From the NCBI RefSeq assembly GCF_050937815.1, contig NZ_JACDIJ010000001.1, positions 620,001 through 684,000 of the forward strand: a stretch of DNA of 64,000 nucleotides. The letters are read 5' to 3'. Below are positions 51,450 to 59,625 of the stretch, in pieces. Both the position numbers and the translations under genes were made by a program. The notes beneath the pieces are model-generated. The model did not search any database. It was not told the origin of the DNA and was given only the letters and a program-made list of their open reading frames with translations. The stretch is from Treponema_C sp050937815. Its GTDB lineage: Bacteria; Spirochaetota; Spirochaetia; Treponematales; Treponemataceae. Position 1 is the first letter of the stretch. Every line of letters starts with the position of its first letter.

Positions 51450-52325
51450 TTAAGCTTTGGCGGTGCAAGGCAGTTTATAGACAATTTCGCGTAATTCTTT
51501 AAGCGTTTTATTGCCGGTGCTGAACTTGGTCCGTATTATTACCGTAACCTTTCCCGCAGGAACCGCCGCGGGTACGCGGGCGATTATTTGGCTCGGCTGG
51601 TTTACCGAGAGGCGGCGGGTTACCTTGTGTTCGGTACCGTCCGCAAGGCGGAAAAAGACTCCTTGAGATGCGTCGGTTTCGTCGATTTTAAGCTTGTTAC
51701 CCTCGATGATGATGTCGTCGCCTATTGTTAAGGTGCCGTCGTTTAAGGGGAGAGAGGACACCCCGTTCCGGGCAGGGTTTCCTCTCTCCCCTTGCCCCCT
51801 CTCACTTTCCCGCACAGCCAAAGGCCTCGCCGGCCTTTGGAATCCGGCCTATGCAGCTGACAGCTGTATGTTCGATATTATCTTTAAATGTGAGCAATTC
51901 TTCAGAATTGCGAACCTAAAGCTATTTTTATGCGATGTTTCGCGCTTGTCGCGAAACTCGACGTTGAAGCGAGCGGCGCTATGTAAGCCGTGAGCTTCAA
52001 CCGTGCGTTTGTGAATCTTTTCGTCGTAGGGGGCGTTTTCGGTAGCCCATACCCCCGACACGCGCGGGCTTATTTGCACCAAGCCGTCCATAAAGCTCGC
52101 TCCCTCTTGGATAAGGTCTTTAACCGCCTTGTCCCGCATGTTGAGGATGTTGATGATGGTTTCTTTTCGGAACTCGCTTCTCTCCTTGGTGATGAGCTCT
52201 GCAATGTCCTCGTTACGCTGAGTTGCGGCGTGAGCATGAACGTCCGCAATACAGTCGCGGTCGTTTTCTTTGGTTAAGGTGTTGGGACGTAAGTACACTT
52301 CCCAAACGCTTTTCTTTTTTGCCAT
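51450..52325 (-). pseudogene. HU-like/DUF4469 DNA-binding protein interrupted by a hairpin element
   Basis: Start ATG 52325 (SD GGAGG). The first 109 codons encode an HU-like domain (KKKSVWEVYLRPNTLTKENDR, RKETIINILNMRDKAVKDLIQEGASFMDG, RVSGVWATENAPYDEKIHKRTV). At 52001 the frame enters hairpin element A and stops at 51849. The C-terminal DUF4469 module resumes after the element (GTLTIGDDIIIEGNKLKID, VTRRLSVNQPSQIIARVPA) and ends KLPCTAKA at 51450. Some codons between the two domains have been replaced. DUF4469 proteins are abundant in Bacteroidetes and treponemes and their role is unknown. The N-terminal half alone could still be made. Confidence 0.82.
51747..52001. mobile_element. Hairpin element A, inserted in the DUF4469 gene
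   Basis: About 255 bp made of successive hairpins: GGGGAGAGAGGA/TCCTCTCTCCCC (51747-51758, 51780-51791), CCAAAGGC/GCCTTTGG, CAGCTG repeats, GCAATTC-TTCA-GAATTGC (51894-51911), GTTTCGCG/CGCGAAAC (51937-51957) and GTTGAAGC/GCTTCAAC (51963-52001). It starts and ends at the edges of the two gene halves. Element B has the same hairpin order with different arm sequences. Confidence 0.75.
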
Positions 52326-52343
52326 AACATACCTCCTAAGTAT

Positions 52344-52604
52344 TAGGGGGAGAGAGCACCCCGTTCAGGGCAGGGTTCTCTCTCCCCCTAGAACCCCCTC
52401 TCTCTCCCGCACTGCCAAAGGACTCTGCCCTTTGGAATCCCGAACATACAGCTAAAACTGTATGTTCAATGTTACCTTTAAGTGTGAGCACATTTTCAAA
52501 TGTGCGAACTCAAAGCCGATTATCCGCGATGTTTATGACGGGCATAAGCCCGTCATAAACTCGACGTTGAAGCGAGCGGCGCTATGTAAGCCGTGAGCTT
52601 CAAC
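52344..52604. mobile_element. Hairpin element B
   Basis: About 261 bp, same orientation and hairpin order as element A: TAGGGGGAGAGAG with its complement (52344-52356, 52378-52390), CCAAAGG/CCTTTGG, GAACATACAG/CTGTATGTTC, GCACATT-TTCA-AATGTGC (52488-52505), GTTTATGACGGGC/GCCCGTCATAAAC (52531-52543, 52548-52560) and GTTGAAGC/GCTTCAAC (52566-52604). Lies directly upstream of the DUF4469 start. Confidence 0.75.
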
Positions 52605-52784
52605 CTGTACCCGCCGTTCCCGCTGTTCCGTAGGAAAAGCGGGAAATTTCTTTTCACAGTCCCGGCACGGATGCCGGAACAGTTCCATATAAACAAGATT
52701 GCCTGCGGCAAACCGTTTGCCGTAGGCAATCTTGAAGCATACAATCGGACAGGACGTCCGATTGTATGCACCGCCCCTAAGAAC
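52605..52784. repeat. Hairpin array between elements B and C
   Basis: Contains CCGGC-ACGGAT-GCCGG (52662-52677), a stem with AAGATTGCCT/AGGCAATCTT (about 52694-52733) and the perfect 14-bp hairpin GCATACAATCGGAC/GTCCGATTGTATGC with loop AGGAC (52737-52769). No gene is seen here. Confidence 0.7.
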
Positions 52785-52951
52785 CCGGCCTATACAGCTG
52801 ACAGCTGTATGTTCAATGTTACCTTTAAGTGTGAGCACATTTTCAAATGTGCGAACTTAAAGCCGGTTATTCGCGATGTTTATGACGGGCATAAGCCCGT
52901 CATAAACTCGACGTTGAAGCGGGCGGCGCTATGTAAGCCGCCCGCTTCAAC
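52785..52951. mobile_element. Hairpin element C (partial copy)
   Basis: Matches the second half of elements A and B: ATACAGCTG/CAGCTGTAT, the TTCA hairpin with arms as in B, GTTTATGACGGGC/GCCCGTCATAAAC (52878-52907), and a perfect 15-bp end hairpin GTTGAAGCGGGCGGC/GCCGCCCGCTTCAAC (52913-52951). Ends 2 bp from the stop codon of the next lipoprotein gene. Confidence 0.7.
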
Positions 52952-52952
52952 C

Positions 52953-54341
52953 CTACTCCATCGTTACAACAATGCCGTATGCTTCGCTGTCGGCGTCGGG
53001 AAGGACGGTTATGTCGGCATCGGAGGCAGAGGCAATGGCGGAAGTGAACTTCCAATAGGCGGCTTTTCGACCGCCGCCGGTATAGAGAAAACCTGCCGCA
53101 TAGATGTCGTTTCCGAAAGCGTAGAGGGCATTCACCGTGCCGCTCTCGGTACTTAACTTTATGGCTGTAAAGGAGCTGTCCGTTCCCTTCCATACACAGG
53201 GCTTGCTGCTGTCGTTTCTCCCGCCTATAAAGACAAGGCCGTCTTTTGTGCATGCGGCGTTTGCTTCGGAGCTGCCGGACGTTCCAAGCACCGTCGCCGT
53301 TACATCTGCACTTGTGCCCGTAACCTTCCATACCGCAGCATTGCCCGCCGCATTCCGTCCTGCAGCGTAGACTGCGCTGTCCAAAAAGCATACCGCCTTG
53401 GGATGTACAGAGCTTCCCGTAGCCAGTACCGTTTCGGTGCGCGAGGCTTCGTCAAGAGCTTTGTCTATTGTCCACAGGGCTCCTTTTGTTTGGGAGGAGC
53501 TGCTGTTGAATATTGTTCCTACGGCATACAAGGCGGAAGGCGATGAGCACAAAGCGTAAGCTTCCGACTCTGTCTCAGTTCCCGTGCTTGTACGCAGGTG
53601 GGCAATATTCACCGCGTTTTTGTCCGTTATGTCGGCAACGGAGGCTTCCCACGCTCCGTCTTTTTTGAGCTTTCCCGCTATGTAGAGGGAAGCGCCTTCG
53701 GTTAAAATTGCATTTGCGATGGTATATTGTTCGGGGCTTTTCCAGTAAGGGGTGTTTCCTTCCCATACAATGGCGGTTGATGCTCCGAATGCTTGTTGAA
53801 GCCCTGCACTGTAGGCTTTTCCGTCTTTAAGGGTAACAGAATATGCATATCCTCTAGTCATTCCCGAGTCCATAGGCAGTTCGTGCTTGGTGCCGTTTTT
53901 CCAATAATGGGGCTTCGGATTTCCGCCTGTTGTTATAGAGCCTGCAAGGTAGACTGAAGGAGTGCCCGAAAGCAGTTCAAAGGAAACCTTTACCTGTGCA
54001 TTTTGTGTAACTTTTAGCTTGTAGGTAGGAGCGGTGCCGTTTACCGTCTGCCCGTTCAGTTCCCATTTTTGAAGCTTGTAACCTGCATGCGGGGAAGCGG
54101 TAAAGGTGATTTCCGTGTTTTCCGCTACCATGCCGTCAGAAGGAAGGGCGGGGTTTACCGTTACGGTGCCGTCTGAGGCGGGCTCAAGCGTTACCTTGTA
54201 CTTGGTAAGGGGTGTTGTTCCGCCTCCTCCTGCGGAGTTGGGGCAGGCGGTAAAGAGCCCCATAATCACGAGCGATGCGGCAAGTGTGAGGACTGCCGCC
54301 CGATTTCCTAAAAATGTAGTTCTTTGTTTTGTGTTTTTCAT
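52953..54341 (-). CDS. Lipoprotein with InlB_B-type repeat and Kelch-like repeats
   Basis: 462 residues from ATG 54341 (SD AAGGAG); the longer frame upstream lacks a ribosome site. Lipobox LFTAC, a Gly/Thr linker, then one bacterial beta-grasp repeat (YKVTLEPASDGTVTVNPALP, ITFTASPHAGYKLQKWELNG), and six to seven propeller-like repeats with the recurring forms YAAGR, AVWK and SVYLAGSI. It is probably a surface-exposed binding protein. It is enclosed by hairpin arrays, which suggests it entered or moves as part of a cassette. Confidence 0.83.
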   Translation of the reverse strand: MKNTKQRTTFLGNRAAVLTLAASLVIMGLFTACPNSAGGGGTTPLTKYKVTLEPASDGTVTVNPALPSDGMVAENTEITFTASPHAGYKLQKWELNGQTVNGTAPTYKLKVTQNAQVKVSFELLSGTPSVYLAGSITTGGNPKPHYWKNGTKHELPMDSGMTRGYAYSVTLKDGKAYSAGLQQAFGASTAIVWEGNTPYWKSPEQYTIANAILTEGASLYIAGKLKKDGAWEASVADITDKNAVNIAHLRTSTGTETESEAYALCSSPSALYAVGTIFNSSSSQTKGALWTIDKALDEASRTETVLATGSSVHPKAVCFLDSAVYAAGRNAAGNAAVWKVTGTSADVTATVLGTSGSSEANAACTKDGLVFIGGRNDSSKPCVWKGTDSSFTAIKLSTESGTVNALYAFGNDIYAAGFLYTGGGRKAAYWKFTSAIASASDADITVLPDADSEAYGIVVTME

Positions 54342-54377
54342 TGTTTTTCTCCTTAATAAATAATTCATAATTCTTAT

Positions 54378-54589
54378 CTGCACACGGACGTGCAGAAAAG
54401 CTATAGATAATGAGTTTTGGGCAAAGCCCAAAACCCGAGTTCAAAACCGCACAGGACGTGCCGAATGCCGCACATAAAACATCCTGTTTTAAATCCTGCA
54501 CACGGATGTGCAGAAAAGCCGTTAGTAATGAGTTTTGCGCAAGCAAAACTCGGTTTAAAAACCGCACAGGACGTGCGGTTTTTAAACCG
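54378..54589. repeat. Hairpin array upstream of the lipoprotein gene
   Basis: Two successive units: CTGCAC-ACGGAC-GTGCAG (54378-54395) and GTTTTGGGC-AAA-GCCCAAAAC (54414-54434), then CTGCAC-ACGGAT-GTGCAG (54496-54513), GAGTTTTGC/GCAAAACTC (54530-54551) and a perfect 17-bp stem CGGTTTAAAAACCGCAC around AGGAC (54551-54589). The gene-free stretch 54342-54950 contains this array and the 9-bp minisatellite; I see no convincing gene in it. Confidence 0.75.
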
Positions 54590-54702
54590 ATTACGGGGGT
54601 TTGTGTCTAAAAAAAGAGGGTACGGGCTTTACCCTACGCTCTTTTATATGCGAAGTGTGTTTTGTGTGTGAGTGAAAATGTATTTGGGCACAGCTAGCCC
54701 TC

Positions 54703-54814
54703 AGCTGTGAAGCTGTGAAGCTGTGAAGCTGTGAAGCTGTGAAGCTGTGAAGCTGTGAAGCTGTGAAGCTGTGAAGCTGTGAAGCTGTGAAGCTGTGAAG
54801 CTGTGAAGCTGTGA
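54703..54814. repeat. 9-bp minisatellite, about 12.4 perfect copies
   Basis: Unit AGCTGTGAA repeated head to tail without a mismatch. Perfect copies imply recent expansion and likely copy-number change. In one minus frame it is open (FTASQLHS repeats) because nine is a multiple of three, but the frame has no ribosome site and no domain. Confidence 0.95.
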
Positions 54815-55026
54815 ATTTTGCGCGTGGAGGCGGTACCGTGTCAAGTAGTTTTGCCGACTTTTCCAAACTTTTTTGAGAACCCTTTATTGTACTGTTTAAG
54901 CGGTTTATTTTCCCGTTCATAAGCCCTCGCAAAAAGTCAATATAACGCACAGCACGGATGTACGTAAGCGGATTATCCGCGATGTTTCAAATCCCGCCAT
55001 GAACGGCAGAAAAAGCTTTATATAAC

Positions 55027-55537
55027 CAAGTTTGCCTCGGCAAACTTGAAGCATAAAACCGAGCAGGAAGTTCGGTTTTATGCCATGTTCCCTTTGCAAT
55101 CCGTATTCCCCATAGCTTTTACAACCTGCACACGGATGTGCAGAAAAGCCGTTAGTAATGAGTTTTGGGCAAAGCCCAAAACTTGAAGCATAAAATCACA
55201 CACGGATGTGTGATTTTATGCACATGGACGGCGGAAAGGCCGACTATCCGCGATGTTTTGCAACGCAAAACTCGTCGCATAAAACCGAGCAGGAAGCACG
55301 GTTTTATGCAACTGTATATCCAATGCTATCTTTAAGTGTGAGCAATTCTTCAGAATTGCGAACCTAAAGCTGTTTTTATGCGAGTTTTGCGAAGCAAAAC
55401 TCGACGTGCAAGCGTGCGGCGTTATGTGAGCCGCACGCTTGCACCCGTACACGGATGTATGCGCAAGCTGCAAGTAAGGAGTTTTGTGCTTTGCACAAAA
55501 CTCGGATTAAAGAGCGGACAGGATGTCCGCTCTTTAA
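55027..55537. repeat. Long hairpin array including element D
   Basis: Successive hairpins: AAGTTTGCC/GGCAAACTT (about 55028-55047), GCATAAAACCGAGC around AGGAA (55051-55083), CTGCAC-ACGGAT-GTGCAG (55126-55143), GCATAAAATCACAC/GTGTGATTTTATGC around ACGGAT (55188-55221), GCATAAAACCGAGC again (55277-55309), the TTCA hairpin, GAGTTTTGC/GCAAAACTC (55382-55402), GTGCAAGCGTGCGGC/GCCGCACGCTTGCAC (55406-55444), GAGTTTTGTGC/GCACAAAACTC (55479-55503) and TTAAAGAGCGGAC/GTCCGCTCTTTAA around AGGAT (55507-55537). The interval 54951-55690 has no convincing gene. Confidence 0.75.
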
Positions 55538-55691
55538 ACATTATAACCCAAGTTTTTGAGAATAACAACTTTTCGGGAAAGATTTTTGTAATTTGTTTTA
55601 AGAAAGTACAGAGTGCGAGTCCGAGGGGCGAACGGGGAAAGTGCGAGGGGCGAACTTTGTACTTCGACATTCGCAGTCGGTGTCGTAGTCA

Positions 55692-55938
55692 TATTCGGCC
55701 AGTAACATGTTGATTCTTATAAAGCTTTCACTTCTTCAATACTTAAGCCGGTAGCTTGGGCAATATTTTCGATAGGAAGATTCATTGCAAGTAAGTTTTT
55801 TGCCGTTTCAAATGCCTTTTGGTACGTGCCTTGTTCAATTCCTTGTTGTATGCCTTCTTCCCGTGCGTCCATTTCGAAGGCCGACATAAAGCGGTATTCC
55901 TGCCGCGCCTGTTCGTTTTGTTTTACTGTCCGTATCAT
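55692..55938 (-). pseudogene. Rpn transposase C-terminal remnant
   Basis: The open frame 55717-55938 encodes the family tail (EEGIQQGIEQGTYQKAFETAKNLLAM, IENIAQATGLSIEEVKAL) without the nuclease domain. Directly after its stop codon lies a degenerate NMLLAEYDYDTD fragment, the same arrangement as behind the intact copy at 50471, but on the opposite strand. The repeat-rich hotspot is thus bounded by inverted Rpn copies. Confidence 0.8.
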
Positions 55939-55977
55939 TGCTTCTATCCTCCCGGTGAGATCAGTATTTCACCGTTA

Positions 55978-57783
55978 CTAATCCGACTTTGTTTTCAAAA
56001 CGGCTAAAAAGGCGCTTTGCGGAAGTTCCACATCGCCGACCATTTTCATGCGCCTTTTGCCCTCTTTTTGTTTTTCAAGCAGTTTGCGCTTACGGGTAAC
56101 GTCGCCGCCGTAGCATTTGGCAAGTACGTCTTTTCGCAGGGCGTTAACCGTTTCGCGGGCGATAATTTGTCCGCCTATGGCGCCCTGTATTGCAATTTTA
56201 AATTGGCGGCGGCTTATTTCTTCTTTTAACTGACCGCAGACACTGCGTGCGCGTTCAATCGCATTGCCCCTAAACACAAGCAGCGATAGCGCGTCTACCT
56301 TATTGCCGTTAATTAAAATATCAACCTTTACCAAATCGGTGTCGCGGTAGCCGATAACTTCATAATCGAAGGAGGCATAGCCGCGGCTGTAGCTTTTTAA
56401 GCGGTCGTAAAAATCGAATAACACTTCTGCAAGGGGCATTTCGTAGATAATTTCAACCCGCTTTTCGTCGAGATACTGCATATTGGTTTGGGAGCCGCGC
56501 TTTTCGGTGCACAGGGCCATAATCGAGCCTAAAAACTCGGCGGGGGTAATAATGGACGCCTTTATGTAGGGCTCTTTTGCCCAGCGTATAAGCCCCTGAT
56601 CCGGATAGTCTGCGGGATTATCGACAAAAACTTCCGTGCCGTTTGTCATACCCACCTGATAGCGTACCGAAGGGGCGGTAAAGATAACCGATTGGTCAAA
56701 GTCGCGTTCCAAGCGCTCCTGCACGACTTCCAAGTGCAAAAGGCCCAAAAAGCCGCAGCGGAAACCGTGTCCCAAAGCCAAAGATGCGTCCTTTTCGTAG
56801 GTTAAACTTGCATCGTTCAGCTTGAGTTTTTCCATGCTGTCGCGCAGTTCTTCGTAATCGTTTGTGTCCACCGGATAAATCGACGAAAAAACAACCGGCT
56901 TTACTTCTTTAAAACCGGGCAGCACTTCGTCTGCGGGGTCGTCGGCAAGGGTTACCGTATCTCCGACGCGCACATCGGAAACGGTTTTAATGCCCGCAAT
57001 AAAATAGCCGACATCGCCCTCGTTCAGTTCGCGCGTTTCTTCCAGTTTGATTTTAAACACGCCGGTATTTTCGATTTTGTATTCGGAGCCGGACGACATA
57101 AAGCGTATGGTTTGTCCCGGCTTGATTTTGCCGCCGAACATACGGATATGAACGACAACCCCGCGGTAGGGGTCGTAGCGGCAGTCGAACACGAGGGCCT
57201 TCGTTTTTCCGCCCGTATCGTGAGTAGGAGGCGGAATGCGCTGCACAATGGCTTCAAACAAGTCATCGATACCCTTACCCGTTTTCGCCGACACCAAAAC
57301 GGCGTGCTCCGGATCCAAGCCCAAATCGTGTTCTATTTGGCGCTTTACCGACGGAATGTCCGCAGCCGGAAGGTCGATTTTATTGATAACCGGAACGATT
57401 TCAAGGTCGTGTTCGAGGGCCAAGTACATGTTCGATAAGGTTTGAGATTCAACCCCCTGTGCCGCATCCACCAGCAGCAAGGCGCCTTCGCACGAAGCGA
57501 TTGCGCGTGATACTTCATAAGAAAAATCCACGTGGCCGGGCGTATCGACGAAATTCAATTCATAGGTTTTGCCGTCCTGCGCGGTATAGGGAATCGTTAC
57601 CGCCTGGCTTTTAATCGTAATGCCGCGCTCGCGTTCGATATCCATATTGTCGAGTATTTGATTTTGAAATTGGCGCGCATCGATGATATTGGCCTTTTGT
57701 ATAAGCCTGTCCGAAAGGGTTGACTTACCGTGATCTATGTGCGCAACAATGCAAAAATTGCGTTTTTGTTCTAAATTTGTCAT
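55978..57783 (-). CDS. lepA: Elongation factor 4 (LepA)
   Basis: 601 residues, normal length. GTPase motifs: AHIDHGKSTLSD (G1), DTPGHVDF (G3), NKIDLPAAD (G4), SAKTGKG (G5); the C-terminal domain KAIQGAIGGQIIARETVNALRKDV-like block (IAIQGAIGGQIIARETV) and KCYGGDVTRKRKLLEKQKEG are typical of LepA. Acts on stalled or initiating ribosomes. ATG 57783 follows a -10 box by 6 nt with no ribosome site; its promoter lies in the end of the protease gene. Confidence 0.97.
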   Translation of the reverse strand: MTNLEQKRNFCIVAHIDHGKSTLSDRLIQKANIIDARQFQNQILDNMDIERERGITIKSQAVTIPYTAQDGKTYELNFVDTPGHVDFSYEVSRAIASCEGALLLVDAAQGVESQTLSNMYLALEHDLEIVPVINKIDLPAADIPSVKRQIEHDLGLDPEHAVLVSAKTGKGIDDLFEAIVQRIPPPTHDTGGKTKALVFDCRYDPYRGVVVHIRMFGGKIKPGQTIRFMSSGSEYKIENTGVFKIKLEETRELNEGDVGYFIAGIKTVSDVRVGDTVTLADDPADEVLPGFKEVKPVVFSSIYPVDTNDYEELRDSMEKLKLNDASLTYEKDASLALGHGFRCGFLGLLHLEVVQERLERDFDQSVIFTAPSVRYQVGMTNGTEVFVDNPADYPDQGLIRWAKEPYIKASIITPAEFLGSIMALCTEKRGSQTNMQYLDEKRVEIIYEMPLAEVLFDFYDRLKSYSRGYASFDYEVIGYRDTDLVKVDILINGNKVDALSLLVFRGNAIERARSVCGQLKEEISRRQFKIAIQGAIGGQIIARETVNALRKDVLAKCYGGDVTRKRKLLEKQKEGKRRMKMVGDVELPQSAFLAVLKTKSD

Positions 57784-57789
57784 CGGCTT

Positions 57790-57818
57790 ATTTTATTAGA
57801 AAAGATAAAGACTGTCCA
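57790..57818 (-). promoter_or_regulatory. Promoter of lepA (leaderless type)
   Basis: TGGACA (57818 to 57813), 17-nt spacer, TAAAAT (57795 to 57790), 6 nt, ATG 57783. The -35 box and spacer lie in the last codons of the upstream protease gene. Confidence 0.55.
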
Positions 57819-59595
57819 GAGGCGCGCCGACGGCAAAATTCACGTCCAAGTAACCGCTTTTTCGTTTTTTTGTATACAATTCCGCATAGACTGCACCCTC
57901 GTCTTCAAACAGTTTGGTGCGGATTATTTCGACCGGATCGTTGGGCGAAAAACCGCTTTCGTCGGCAATGCCGCCTTTTACAACGGAGCGCACGGTAAAT
58001 TTGCGCTTATTGCCCACCGAAGAGTGAACCAGTTCCATACCGAAAAGGGGATAAAACATACGGTATTCGGCTTCGCGCTCGTAAATCGTTTTTCCCGGAT
58101 ATTCGCTTCGGACATCGAGATAGACAAGGGCTTCACCCGGTATTTGTGCCCCCACTTTGTCGTCCGGCGGCTGCTGTTTGCCCTCCGCCGCAGTTTTATT
58201 GTCCGCCCTCACTTTATCGTCCGGCGGCGCGGTTTCGGTTTTTGCAGGGCGGCGGTAGGCGATACGCGCAAGAGAATCGGGGCGGCAGCCTATAAGCACA
58301 AACTGTAAATCCTCGATATTCCGCACGGCTTTTCCGTTTACGGCGCTTACAATATCGCCGGGTAAAAGCCCCGCACGCGAAGCGGAACTTCCGGGCATAA
58401 GATACAGTATTTCAACACCCGCTCCCGTTTTATCGGAAGGCTTGTGTTTAAAGGTACGCCCGTAAGCGCCCATCCATGCGTGTTCGGTTTCGCCGCCCGA
58501 ATATAAAAGTTCCAAAACGGTTTTAAGGTACTCGACGGGAATCGCAAAGTTTAAGCCCTGAAAAGCCGGAAGCCCCGCAAAGACAATGCCCTGCACTTCT
58601 CCCTTTTCGTTGACCAGGGGGCCTCCCGAATTGCCGGAATTGACGGCGGCGTCTATTTGCATAACCGAAACGGTGGATAAAAGCTTGCGGTCAAAAGAAG
58701 AAACGATGCCGGAGGTAATCGTGCTTTCCAAGCCCGCAGGAGAGCCTATGGCGTAGATACGCTCCCCTACCGCAAGATTTTCCGATGACCCCAGAGTGAA
58801 CACGGAAGGAGGCTTTATTTCGGTTTTTAACAGGGCAAGGTCGAGGGTTTTGTCCCAGCCTATAACCTTAGCCGGGATGCGGGTTTCCGAATCGGAGGCT
58901 TTTTTTATATAGAGTTTACCGTAGCCTTCGTATTTCGGGTCCACCAAGTCGGCTATAACGTGGTGATTGGTAATAATATAGCCGCGCTCGTCGATAAAAA
59001 AGCCCGAACCGATAACGCGGGCGGCATAGCCCATGCCCTTTTCAACCTTGACGCCCAAATCGACCCACACGGTAACGCTTCCCTGAATAAGGCCGGCAAG
59101 GGTTTTATCGGCTTGACGGGACGGCAAAACGGGAAGATTTTTAAAAGCGGTTTCGGCTTCAATGCGCGCTTTCGCAAACTCGGCACTTGGCTCAAAAGCA
59201 AGGCCGAGGGCACTATATGCGGTTTCCAAGCTTTCGGCAAAGCGGAGGGCATCGGCATATTGTGTATCCCGATTTTTTTCAGATACGAGTTTTTGCGTAT
59301 AAGAGGCGCATTCATCGAATAAAGCACGGGCGCGCCGTATACAGTCATCTTTGTGTTCAAAATCGTCGGGACGTGCATCCGTTTCCCGCACAAGAAGGGC
59401 CGCCCGCCATAGGGAGCGTAAGGGGGAGGTTTCCCGTTCGTTTTTTATATGCTCGATTTCTTTATTGAATATCTGCCGGTCGGTAAAATCGGGAATCCCG
59501 TAATCGGCTTTACGCGAAAGGCAGGATGCGCACAAAAGAAACATACAGAGAAAAAAAAGAAAAGCCGGACGGCGCATAGATGTAAACGGCGGCAC
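57796..59595 (-). CDS. Trypsin-like serine protease lipoprotein with PDZ domain (DegP/HtrA-like)
   Basis: 599 residues from GTG 59595, with AAGGAG 8 nt upstream. Lipobox LLCASC. An N-terminal helical region of about 145 residues precedes the protease domain, which has the full triad: His in YIITNHHVIADL, Asp in GWDKTLDLALLK and Ser in DAAVNSGNSGGPLVNEKG. A PDZ domain follows (GSSASRAGLLPGDIVSAVNGKAV, about 405-450), then a Pro/Asp/Lys-rich linker and a second PDZ-like part (GGIADESGFSPNDPVEII). Probable envelope quality-control protease. Confidence 0.92.
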   Translation of the reverse strand: MPPFTSMRRPAFLFFLCMFLLCASCLSRKADYGIPDFTDRQIFNKEIEHIKNERETSPLRSLWRAALLVRETDARPDDFEHKDDCIRRARALFDECASYTQKLVSEKNRDTQYADALRFAESLETAYSALGLAFEPSAEFAKARIEAETAFKNLPVLPSRQADKTLAGLIQGSVTVWVDLGVKVEKGMGYAARVIGSGFFIDERGYIITNHHVIADLVDPKYEGYGKLYIKKASDSETRIPAKVIGWDKTLDLALLKTEIKPPSVFTLGSSENLAVGERIYAIGSPAGLESTITSGIVSSFDRKLLSTVSVMQIDAAVNSGNSGGPLVNEKGEVQGIVFAGLPAFQGLNFAIPVEYLKTVLELLYSGGETEHAWMGAYGRTFKHKPSDKTGAGVEILYLMPGSSASRAGLLPGDIVSAVNGKAVRNIEDLQFVLIGCRPDSLARIAYRRPAKTETAPPDDKVRADNKTAAEGKQQPPDDKVGAQIPGEALVYLDVRSEYPGKTIYEREAEYRMFYPLFGMELVHSSVGNKRKFTVRSVVKGGIADESGFSPNDPVEIIRTKLFEDEGAVYAELYTKKRKSGYLDVNFAVGAPLDSLYLF

Positions 59596-59625
59596 TAAAA
59601 AAACTCCTTTATCCGTACAAGACTT

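Noticed and set aside
54703..54814. CRISPR array
   Set aside because: Head-to-tail 9-bp copies without spacers.
54591..54950. 119-codon minus ORF with FTASQLHS repeats
   Set aside because: Translation of the 9-bp minisatellite; no ribosome site and no recognisable sequence outside it.
51747..55537. Integron attC cassette array, since Treponema denticola has an integron
   Set aside because: The hairpins are similar in style, but I could not place the GTTRRRY and RYYYAAC boxes at element ends, no integrase is present and the arrays enclose few cassettes. It remains a possibility to test.
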